Below, one piece after another: positions 1 through 5,019 of a stretch of DNA of 5,038 nucleotides (position 1 is its first letter; each line of letters starts with the position of its first letter). The translations under genes and the position numbers were made by a program. The notes under the pieces were generated by a model, which saw only the letters and a list, made by a program, of their open reading frames with translations, was not told the origin of the DNA and made no database searches. Source of the stretch: Candidatus Thiosymbion ectosymbiont of Robbea hypermnestra (lineage in GTDB: Bacteria; Pseudomonadota; Gammaproteobacteria; Chromatiales; Chromatiaceae); NCBI GenBank assembly GCA_020443945.1, contig JAIZWN010000290.1, positions 1 to 5,038 on the forward strand, read 5' to 3'.

Positions 1-38
1 GCTCTCGATGGGAGGCCTCGGGTCGCCGTCCCTGGCCG

Positions 39-68
39 CTGGATTCCGGGGTCCCACCCGGAATGACG
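39..68. repeat. Palindromic dispersed-repeat-like element, copy 1
   Basis: The sequence shows a perfect 8-bp inverted repeat, ATTCCGGG (43-50) and CCCGGAAT (57-64), separated by a 6-nt loop and flanked by CTGG on the left and GACG on the right. Many proteobacterial genomes carry intergenic elements of this general form, with CGTCATTCC at one end and GGAATCCAG at the other; that is general knowledge and this copy was not matched to a named family. A second, truncated copy in the opposite orientation occupies the last bases of the window (5020-5038), sharing CGTCATTCCGG and a GGGA block two bases later. The element has no coding capacity and probably folds as a small hairpin when transcribed. 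Confidence 0.6.
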
Positions 69-122
69 GTGCGGTGGTACCGGCAACGCTAAGAGCCGTC
101 CGAGACCACGGCAGAATTCTTC

Positions 123-154
123 GTGGCTTGGTGGCTTGGTGGCTTGGTGGCTTG
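123..154. repeat. Tandem repeat, four exact copies of an 8-bp unit
   Basis: The unit GTGGCTTG is repeated four times without error (123-130, 131-138, 139-146, 147-154) and then decays into GGGTGA. An 8-bp period is not a multiple of three and the region has no supported reading frame, so it is a non-coding short tandem repeat. Such arrays commonly change copy number through slipped-strand replication. It lies about 140 bases beyond the glnD stop, in intergenic DNA, and no link to expression of a gene can be seen. Confidence 0.85.
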
Positions 155-292
155 GGGTGAGAATACGGAAGGCGGTGACCCACCGACAAGTGTATGGGTT
201 TGCTGTGTTTGATTTTCGGGGGATTCGCTTAATTGAGAACGCCCCCTAGGGGGGTTATCCGGTCGCTGAGAGCGGTTTTAACGTGCAAGATG
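155..292. other. Non-coding spacer downstream of glnD
   Basis: No supported gene is seen between the tandem repeat and the glnD stop codon. The stretch is locally richer in A and T than the genes (around 190-240). A short plus-strand stem, CGCT (264-267) with AGCG (271-274), is followed by TTTT at 276-279, but a 4-bp stem with a 3-nt loop is too weak to call a terminator. In E. coli dapD lies near glnD on this side; no dap gene is visible here. Confidence 0.5.
238..256 (-). terminator. GC-rich hairpin just past the glnD stop, possible 3' end
   Basis: On the minus strand, 37 nt past the glnD stop, the stretch pairs as AAC with GTT, one C-C mismatch, then CCCC with GGGG around a 3-nt loop. Its centre is the perfect DNA palindrome CCCCCTAGGGGG (242-253). 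There is no U-run after it (the next bases on the minus strand read CTCAATT), so it is not a canonical intrinsic terminator. It may stabilise the transcript end or assist Rho-dependent ending; it may also mean nothing. Confidence 0.3.
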
Positions 293-2980
293 TCATGAAA
301 CGGGGGGCTGGCCGTGGGTTTTGGGTTCCAGGCGGCGGTGGATTTCCTGGCGCAGGCGCTTTTGCGTGGCTTGGTCGGTGACGGGTGTGCCTGCGGCGGT
401 GGTGATGAAGAAGATGTCGTCGGCCTGGGCGCCGATGGTGGCGATCTTGGCGTTCTGGAGCCGGATGCCGCAGGCGTCGAAGATGGCCCCGATTTCGGCG
501 AGCAGGCCCGGCCGGTCGAGGGTGACCAGGCGCATGACGGTTCTGTGGTTGCGTTCGTCCGCGGAGAATTTGAGCTGGGTCGCGGTGGGAAAGTGGCGGA
601 GCTGGCGGGGTACGGGGCGCGTGACCTTGAGGTCCGGGGTTTCTTGTTCCGTCAGCTGTTGCTCCAGGGCCTTTTGTATCTGTTGCACTTGATTGTCGTC
701 GAGGAGGGGGGAGAGTCCTTCCGTTTCCAGCACATAGTAGGTGTTGAGCGCCATCTGGTCGTCGGTGGTCATGATGCGGGCGTTGAGGATGCTGAGCCCC
801 CAGCGATCCAGTAAGGCGGTGGTCCGGGCAAACAGGTGTTTGCGGGCCTGGGTGTAGAGGAGGATTTCGGTGCCGCCGCGGTGGGTGACCGGTCGGATGG
901 CGACCAGCGGTAGGGCCTCCGTGGGGGTTTGCAGGATGGTTTTGGTCTGCCAGGCCAGCTCGTCGGGGGAGTTGTGCAGGAAGTAGTCGAGGCTGAATTT
1001 GATCCACAGGGCGGTGCAGTCTTGGCCGGTGATGTGGTGCCGGGCGAGCAGGCGCAGGGTTTCGGCTTGTTTGTGCTGGATCAGCTCGTCCTGGGCCTGG
1101 GGGTTGTCCAGTCCCCGCCCCAGGGTATCCCGCGTGCTGCGGTAGAGGTCTTGCAGCAGGATGTCTTTCCAGGAGCTCCAGCATTCCGGGTTGGTGCCCT
1201 GGATGTCGGCCACGGTCAGCAGGTAGAGGTGGTCCAGGCGAGTGATGTCTCCGACCCGGGCGGCGAATGCCTGGATGACGTCCGGATCACTGATGTCTTT
1301 ATGTTGGGCCGTCATGGACATGAGGAGGTGGTGTTCCACCAGCCAGGCGACGAGTTGGCTGTCGTAATCGGAGAGCTCGTGGGTCCGGCAGAAGCTCCAG
1401 GCGTCGCGGGCGCCGATCTGGGAGTGGTCTCCGCCGCGACCCTTGGCGATGTCGTGGAAGAGACCGGCCAGACACAGGAGTTCGAACTTGGGGATGGTGC
1501 GGGCGATGTCGATGCACAGGGGGTGTCCCGGCGGTTCTCCGGGGATCATGAAGGAGCGGAGGTTGCGCATGACCCGCAGGCTGTGCTCGTCGACGGTGTA
1601 GGCGTGGAAGAGGTCGTACTGCATGCGTCCGACGACGTCGGCGAAGACCGGCAGGTAGGCGGCGAGTACGCCGTATTGGTTCATGCGTTGCATGGCGTAG
1701 GTGATGCCCGGATAGCGCATGATGGCGATGAAGAGATGGCGGGCGCGCGGGTCGCGGCGCACCTGGTTGTCGATGAGGTGGCGGTGTTCGCGGATGAGGC
1801 GGATGGTGCTGGCCCGGATGCCTTCGATGTTCGGGTGGGTTTGCAGGATGTGGAAGATTTCGATGAGGGCTACCGGGTCGCGCTGGAAGATGTCGTCCCG
1901 GGTCACCTCGAGGAAGCCGCTGCGCGACTGGAACCGCTCGTTAATGGCGACCGGCGGCCCGAGCCGGTCGTGGAGCAGGATGGCCTCCCGGAAGAGCTGG
2001 AGCAGCATTTCGCCGAGGCGACCGAGCTCCATGACCGTGCGGTAGTAGCTCTGCATGAGCTGCTCGACCGCCAGGTTCTCGTTCTCGTCCGTGAAGCCGA
2101 GCTCCTCGGCCAGGGTGCGTTGGTAGTCGAAGAGCAGCCGGTCCTCGCTCCGGCCGGTGAGGCGATGGAGGGCGAAGCGGATGCGCCACAGGAGGGCTTG
2201 GCTCTCCAGCAGGAGCTGGTGCTCGTTCTCGGTGAGGAAGCCGTGGCCGACCAGGTCGTGCAGGTTCTCGGCGCCGAAGTGGCGTTTGGCGACCCAGCCG
2301 ATCATCTGGATGTCGCGCAGTCCGCCGGGGTTTTCCTTGATGTTGGGCTCCAGGTTGTAGGCGGTGCCGCCGAATTTGTGCCAGCGGGCCTGTTGCTCTT
2401 TGATTTTGGCGGCGAAGAATGCCTCGCTCGGCCAGATGCGGTCGGGGGCCGTGGCGATGCGCATGCGCTCGCACAGGTCCGACGAGCCGGCGAGCCGGCG
2501 CGCCTCGATGAGGTTGGTGATGACGGTGGCGTCGGTCTCGGCTACCTGGACGCAATCCGCGACGGTGCGGACGCTGTATCCCGGCTTCAACCCGATGTCG
2601 AAGAGGAAGGTGATCAGCTCCGCGCCGACGGGGCTCAGGGTCTCTACCTCCGAATCTTCCAGGAGGATCATGATGTCCACGTCGGAGCCCGGATGGAGCT
2701 CCCGGCGTCCATAGCCACCGACCGCCACCAGCGCCGCGCCCGCCCCTGCCGGCAGGTGGCGTCGCCAGACCTCTTGCAGCAGCATGTCCACCAGGTGACT
2801 GCGCGCGAGAATCAGATCGCCCACGGGCGCGCCCTGGTCGTAGCGTCGGAACAGGCGTTCCGTGGCTACGCTCAGGATGTGGCGAAAGACGGCGACGGGA
2901 TCGTCCCGGCGCTCCAGACGCCGTTGCAGCTCGGCCCGGAGATCGGACCAATGGTCGCCTTGTCCTGGATCGTTGCTCAT
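293..2980 (-). CDS. glnD: Bifunctional [protein-PII] uridylyltransferase / uridylyl-removing enzyme GlnD
   Basis: GlnD is the cytoplasmic nitrogen sensor: it uridylylates PII proteins (GlnB/GlnK) when glutamine is low and removes UMP when glutamine is high, thereby controlling glutamine synthetase adenylylation and NtrB/NtrC. The 895-residue product has the full family layout. A nucleotidyltransferase domain carries GGYGRREL (88-95) followed by SDVD with metal-binding Asp100 and Asp102. An HD hydrolase domain shows His466, HD at 509-510, DH at 518-519 and HH at 550-551. Two C-terminal ACT domains, which bind glutamine in this family, lie at about 690-755 and 813-885. Length is close to E. coli GlnD (about 890). 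The chosen ATG at 2980 overlaps the map stop as ATGA; the frame stays open 62 codons further upstream inside map, but that part has no GlnD similarity. The Shine-Dalgarno sequence is poor, fitting coupling to map. All key residues seem intact. Confidence 0.97.
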   Translation of the reverse strand: MSNDPGQGDHWSDLRAELQRRLERRDDPVAVFRHILSVATERLFRRYDQGAPVGDLILARSHLVDMLLQEVWRRHLPAGAGAALVAVGGYGRRELHPGSDVDIMILLEDSEVETLSPVGAELITFLFDIGLKPGYSVRTVADCVQVAETDATVITNLIEARRLAGSSDLCERMRIATAPDRIWPSEAFFAAKIKEQQARWHKFGGTAYNLEPNIKENPGGLRDIQMIGWVAKRHFGAENLHDLVGHGFLTENEHQLLLESQALLWRIRFALHRLTGRSEDRLLFDYQRTLAEELGFTDENENLAVEQLMQSYYRTVMELGRLGEMLLQLFREAILLHDRLGPPVAINERFQSRSGFLEVTRDDIFQRDPVALIEIFHILQTHPNIEGIRASTIRLIREHRHLIDNQVRRDPRARHLFIAIMRYPGITYAMQRMNQYGVLAAYLPVFADVVGRMQYDLFHAYTVDEHSLRVMRNLRSFMIPGEPPGHPLCIDIARTIPKFELLCLAGLFHDIAKGRGGDHSQIGARDAWSFCRTHELSDYDSQLVAWLVEHHLLMSMTAQHKDISDPDVIQAFAARVGDITRLDHLYLLTVADIQGTNPECWSSWKDILLQDLYRSTRDTLGRGLDNPQAQDELIQHKQAETLRLLARHHITGQDCTALWIKFSLDYFLHNSPDELAWQTKTILQTPTEALPLVAIRPVTHRGGTEILLYTQARKHLFARTTALLDRWGLSILNARIMTTDDQMALNTYYVLETEGLSPLLDDNQVQQIQKALEQQLTEQETPDLKVTRPVPRQLRHFPTATQLKFSADERNHRTVMRLVTLDRPGLLAEIGAIFDACGIRLQNAKIATIGAQADDIFFITTAAGTPVTDQATQKRLRQEIHRRLEPKTHGQPPVS

Positions 2981-3810
2981 GGTGTGGGTGGGCTCTCGCG
3001 TTCTTCGTCGCGCAGGGTCAGGATTTCGTGGCCATCCTGGGTCACCAGGATTGTATGCTCCCACTGGGCGGACAGGCTGCGGTCCTTGGTCACCACGGTC
3101 CAGCCATCGGGCAGCCGCTTGATGTAGCGCTTGCCGGCGTTGACCATGGGCTCCACGGTAAAGCACATTCCGGGCTCCAGGGTTATCCCCTCGCCGGGGT
3201 TGCCGTAGTGCAGCACCTGCGGCTCTTCATGAAATTCGCGGCCGATGCCGTGACCACAGTACTCCTGCACCACCGAATAGTGTTTTCCCTCGACGAAGCG
3301 CTGGATGGCGTGACCGATATCGCCCAGACTGGCGCCAGGTCTGATCCGGGCGATGCCGATGCGCATGGCCTCCTGGGTGATTCGGCTCAGACGCCGGGCG
3401 AGGATGGAGGGTTCTCCGACGAAGAACATCTTGCTCGTGTCGCCATGATAGCCGTCCTTGATGAGGGTGATGTCGATATTGAGGATATCGCCCTTTTTCA
3501 GGCGCTTATTCCCCGGAATACCATGGCATACCTGGTAGTTGACCGAGGTGCAGATAGACTTGGGGAAACCCTTGTAGTTGAGCGGGGCCGGAATGGCCCG
3601 TTGCTTACCGACGATGAAATCGTGACAGATGCGATCCAGCTCCCCGGTGGTGACGCCCGGGCGGATATGACCGCCGATCATCTCCAGCACCTGGGCCGCC
3701 AGGCGACCGGCCACGCGCATCCTGGCGATTTCCGCGGAGGTCTTGATGACTACGCCCTTGGTACGGGGGGCGGCGCCCATGGCGGAGATGGAAGGGGCTG
3801 GTAATGACAT
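2977..3810 (-). CDS. map: Methionine aminopeptidase, type I
   Basis: This enzyme removes the N-terminal methionine from nascent proteins whose second residue is small, acting in the cytoplasm near the ribosome exit. The 277-residue product aligns along its length with E. coli MetAP (264 residues). The five metal ligands are present: Asp113 (NIDIT), Asp124 (HGDTSKMF), His187 (CGHGIG), Glu220 (FTVEPM) and Glu251 (EHTI), and the substrate-binding His96 lies in CHGIP. It is a type I enzyme because there is no large insert in the catalytic fold and no N-terminal zinc-finger extension. The start is uncertain. The first Met gives a Ser/Ala/Pro-rich leader before the conserved VIKT; Met11 (ATG at 3780) would give a start closer to E. 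coli. Neither has a recognisable Shine-Dalgarno sequence, and the first Met may sit only about 20 nt from the transcript start. It is the first gene of the map-glnD pair and diverges from rpsB. Confidence 0.97.
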   Translation of the reverse strand: MSLPAPSISAMGAAPRTKGVVIKTSAEIARMRVAGRLAAQVLEMIGGHIRPGVTTGELDRICHDFIVGKQRAIPAPLNYKGFPKSICTSVNYQVCHGIPGNKRLKKGDILNIDITLIKDGYHGDTSKMFFVGEPSILARRLSRITQEAMRIGIARIRPGASLGDIGHAIQRFVEGKHYSVVQEYCGHGIGREFHEEPQVLHYGNPGEGITLEPGMCFTVEPMVNAGKRYIKRLPDGWTVVTKDRSLSAQWEHTILVTQDGHEILTLRDEERESPPTP

Positions 3811-3816
3811 GGAGAA

Positions 3817-3846
3817 TTGCTCGAATCTAGCCGACCATGGTATAAA
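3817..3846 (+). promoter_or_regulatory. Candidate sigma-70 promoter toward rpsB
   Basis: The sequence shows a -35-like TTGCTC (3817-3822, 4 of 6 consensus bases), an 18-bp spacer and a -10-like TATAAA (3841-3846, 5 of 6). Initiation is expected near 3852-3854. This is the most AT-rich promoter-like motif found in the divergent region and faces rpsB, implying a leader of about 280 nt unless another promoter exists further downstream. I found no convincing second promoter between 3954 and 4131. The -35 begins only 7 bp from the map start codon. Confidence 0.55.
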
Positions 3847-3865
3847 ACGGGCTGCGGTTCGGCAA
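3837..3865 (-). promoter_or_regulatory. Weak candidate sigma-70 promoter for map-glnD
   Basis: Read on the minus strand, TTGCCG (3865-3860) resembles a -35 box and TACCAT (3842-3837) a -10 box, each matching 4 of 6 consensus bases, with a 17-bp spacer. Transcription would start near 3829-3831, leaving roughly a 20-nt leader before the first map ATG. This is a motif match only. Its -10 overlaps the -10 of the plus-strand candidate by two bases, so the two could not be occupied by RNA polymerase together. Confidence 0.3.
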
Positions 3866-3953
3866 ACGGACCGTCCACCGCCATGGCGACGAACAGCCTG
3901 TCATGGCGGCGATCCAGGGGAGCGAAAAACGATCGTTTTTCGCTCTCGTTTTT
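3853..3953 (+). ncRNA. Candidate structured ~100-nt RNA (small RNA or attenuated rpsB leader)
   Basis: Starting where the plus-strand promoter candidate would initiate, the sequence can form three hairpins in a row. The first pairs CGGTTC (3855-3860) with GGACCG (3868-3873), including one G-U pair. The second pairs CCGCCATG (3878-3885) with CATGGCGG (3902-3909) perfectly. The third is the terminator-like palindrome with a U5 tract ending at 3953. Promoter, consecutive stems and terminator together are the layout of a short stand-alone RNA, but the same layout would arise from an attenuator in the rpsB-tsf leader. Small open frames inside it (ATG at 3883 and 3903) have no ribosome binding site and run through the terminator, so I do not call them genes. 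No known RNA family was recognised. Confidence 0.4.
3918..3953 (+). terminator. Intrinsic-terminator-like hairpin in the rpsB leader
   Basis: Bases 3920-3945 are a perfect 26-bp palindrome with half-site GAGCGAAAAACGA. As RNA it makes an 11-bp stem with a GAUC tetraloop, and the stem extends by a G-C and a G-U pair through 3918-3919 and 3946-3947. One base later comes UUUUU (3949-3953). On the plus strand this meets the description of a Rho-independent terminator. On the minus strand the stem is followed by CCCCTGG, so it would not terminate there. It sits about 180 nt before the rpsB start, between the promoter candidate and the S2-leader-like fold. It could be an attenuator, the end of a small RNA, or a symmetric protein-binding site. 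Confidence 0.55.
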
Positions 3954-3954
3954 G

Positions 3955-3988
3955 GGTCCTTCCCGGACCGGAGCGACCCGGCGGTCGC
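3955..3988 (+). promoter_or_regulatory. Two small hairpins in the rpsB leader
   Basis: GGTCC (3955-3959) can pair with GGACC (3965-3969) around a 5-nt loop, and GCGACC (3973-3978) with GGTCGC (3983-3988) around the loop CGGC. They follow the terminator-like stem directly and extend the unusually dense secondary structure of this leader. Short GC stems are common by chance in GC-rich DNA, so function is unproven. Confidence 0.3.
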
Positions 3989-4002
3989 CACTGGTCCCTT
4001 GA

Positions 4003-4015
4003 AGGGCGCCTTGAA
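4003..4015 (+). repeat. 13-bp exact direct repeat, copy upstream of rpsB
   Basis: AGGGCGCCTTGAA occurs here and again at 4943-4955, just beyond the rpsB stop; the matches end exactly at both sides. This copy supplies the 5' arm of the leader hairpin at 4005-4029. The two copies bracket rpsB at about 940-bp spacing. Confidence 0.6.
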
Positions 4016-4029
4016 TGTTTCAAGGTGCC
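4005..4029 (+). promoter_or_regulatory. Strong 11-bp hairpin in the rpsB leader
   Basis: GGCGCCTTGAA (4005-4015) pairs with TTCAAGGTGCC (4019-4029) with a single G-U pair and a 3-nt loop TGT. It lies about 100 nt upstream of the rpsB start. The 3' arm TTCAAGG could also pair with an earlier CCTTGAA at 3997-4003, so an alternative fold is possible. It probably contributes to the leader architecture; whether it binds S2 or anything else is not shown. Confidence 0.45.
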
Positions 4030-4035
4030 GTGAAA

Positions 4036-4105
4036 CCACACACGTATCGACACGGCGAGCCGGGTGCCCGCGTAGCGGGTCGTTTGCCGGGATGCGTGGA
4101 GGCTG
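4036..4105 (+). promoter_or_regulatory. Putative S2-responsive rpsB leader element
   Basis: In E. coli and other Gammaproteobacteria, excess S2 represses rpsB-tsf through a conserved structure in the mRNA leader. The region just before rpsB here has a compatible fold. CACGTATC (4041-4048) pairs with GATGCGTG (4091-4098) with one G-U pair; inside it CGGC (4053-4056) can pair with GCCG (4086-4089); and at the tip CCCGC (4067-4071) pairs with GCGGG (4075-4079) around GTA. The fold ends about 20 nt before the Shine-Dalgarno sequence, so stabilising it by bound S2 could affect initiation. Assignment rests on position and hand-drawn pairing, not on a covariance-model match. Confidence 0.5.
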
Positions 4106-4118
4106 AACCCGAACCACA

Positions 4119-4123
4119 GAGGT
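4119..4123 (+). promoter_or_regulatory. Ribosome binding site of rpsB
   Basis: GAGGT complements the 3' end of 16S rRNA and lies 8 nt before the ATG at 4132. It decides the rpsB start: the frame stays open further upstream to 4015, but that extension overlaps the leader structures and has no family similarity. Confidence 0.8.
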
Positions 4124-4131
4124 CCCGACCC

Positions 4132-4896
4132 ATGAGCGAAGTTTCCATGCGCGACATGCTGGAAGCGGGCGTGCATTTCGGACATCAGACCCGCTACTGG
4201 AACCCGAAGATGGGGGCCTACATCTTCGGCCAGCGCAATAAGATCCATATCATCAATCTCGAGAAGACCCTGCCTCTGTATCAGGAGGCGATGAACTATC
4301 TCGGGTCCCTGATAGCCAACAACGGCAAGGTCCTGTTTGTCGGCACCAAACGGGCGGCGCGGGACGCCATCCACGAGCAGGCGCAACGGTGCGGCATGCC
4401 CTTCGTCGACCATCGCTGGCTCGGCGGTATGCTGACCAACTTCAAGACGATCCGCGATCGCATCCGACGCCTCAAGGAGCTGGATGCGATGTTCGAGGAC
4501 GGGAGTATCGACCGCTTCAGCAAAAAGGAGGCCCTGGGCCTGAGTCGGGAACGGGGGAAGCTGGAGCAGAGCCTGGGCGGCATCAAGAATATGGCCGGGT
4601 TGCCCGACGCCCTGTTCGTGGTGGATGTGGGCTACGAGAGGATCGCCATCAGCGAGGCCAACAAGCTCGGGATCCCGGTGGTCGGCGTCGTGGATACGAA
4701 CAATGATCCGACCTGTGTGGACTATGTCATCCCCGGCAACGACGACGCCATCCGCGCGGTCCGCCTGTACATCGAGGGTGCCGCCGCCGCGGTATTGGAT
4801 GGGCGCTCCACCGCCGCCGCGATCGCTGCCGGGCGTGAGGGCGAGTTCATCGAGGTGAACAACAAGCCGGCCGAGACCAAGACCGCCGAGCCGTAA
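4132..4896 (+). CDS. rpsB: 30S ribosomal protein S2
   Basis: S2 binds late to the small ribosomal subunit, between head and body, and is needed to recruit S1. The 254-residue product matches bacterial S2 from end to end: the start SMRDMLEAGVHFGHQTRYW, the NKIHIINLEKT segment at about 36-46, FVGTKRAA at about 69-76, the signature HRWLGGMLTNF at about 93-103, the PDALFVVDV block at about 157-165, and VDTNNDP followed by VIPGNDDAIRAV. It is slightly longer than E. coli S2 (241) because of a divergent, charged C-terminal tail ending AETKTAEP, a region that varies in the family. The gene is led by a long structured leader and an obvious ribosome binding site, and in this gene order is normally co-transcribed with tsf, which would lie just past the window. 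No truncation or frameshift is seen. Confidence 0.98.
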   Translation: MSEVSMRDMLEAGVHFGHQTRYWNPKMGAYIFGQRNKIHIINLEKTLPLYQEAMNYLGSLIANNGKVLFVGTKRAARDAIHEQAQRCGMPFVDHRWLGGMLTNFKTIRDRIRRLKELDAMFEDGSIDRFSKKEALGLSRERGKLEQSLGGIKNMAGLPDALFVVDVGYERIAISEANKLGIPVVGVVDTNNDPTCVDYVIPGNDDAIRAVRLYIEGAAAAVLDGRSTAAAIAAGREGEFIEVNNKPAETKTAEP

Positions 4897-4915
4897 TGCA
4901 GTAGCAGGCTCGGCC

Positions 4916-4932
4916 ACGGACTGTGTGTCCGT
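4916..4932 (+). other. Hairpin 19 nt downstream of the rpsB stop
   Basis: ACGGAC (4916-4921) pairs perfectly with GTCCGT (4927-4932) around the loop TGTGT. It is followed by CGGCGAAGG and no U-tract, so it is not an intrinsic terminator. It may protect the rpsB 3' end or set the rpsB to tsf expression ratio. Confidence 0.35.
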
Positions 4933-4942
4933 CGGCGAAGGT

Positions 4943-4955
4943 AGGGCGCCTTGAA
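4943..4955 (+). repeat. 13-bp exact direct repeat, copy downstream of rpsB
   Basis: This is the same AGGGCGCCTTGAA found at 4003-4015. Here no matching 3' arm (TTCAAGG) follows, so the leader hairpin cannot form locally. Confidence 0.6.
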
Positions 4956-5019
4956 AAATTTGGGACCTATATACATAGCTAGCCAAAGCCACGACTCCGT
5001 AACCGTTCAGCCCCCACCG

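Noticed and set aside
264..279. Plus-strand stem with TTTT as a terminator
   Set aside because: The stem is only 4 bp with a 3-nt loop and just four T residues follow; too weak to support.
1941..2951. Minus-strand open frame of about 336 codons overlapping glnD in another frame
   Set aside because: The translation is Arg/Pro/Gly-rich with no family resemblance, typical of a frame-shifted GC-rich gene.
929..3127. Very long open frame on the plus strand opposite glnD (about 730 codons)
   Set aside because: It is antisense to an intact, confidently identified glnD, its product is a low-complexity Val/Gly/Asp/Glu-rich string with no recognisable domain, and such frames are a usual by-product of GC-rich codon use.
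3028..3804. Plus-strand open frame of about 258 codons opposite map
   Set aside because: Antisense to an intact map with all metal ligands conserved; no domain seen in the translation.
3883..4002. Possible 39-codon leader peptide in the rpsB leader (ATG at 3883), and another frame from 3903 to 4106
   Set aside because: Neither ATG has a ribosome binding site, both frames read straight through the palindromic stem, and there is no run of a regulatory amino acid as in classic attenuator peptides.
4015..4131. Upstream in-frame extension of rpsB by 39 codons
   Set aside because: The extension overlaps the leader hairpins, has no similarity to S2 N-termini, and the ATG at 4132 has a proper ribosome binding site and matches the family start.
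4951..4977. Promoter for tsf in the AT-rich patch
   Set aside because: TTGAAA is a fair -35, but TATATA, TATACA and TACATA lie only 11 to 15 bp from it and the 17-bp position reads CATAGC; no acceptable -10.
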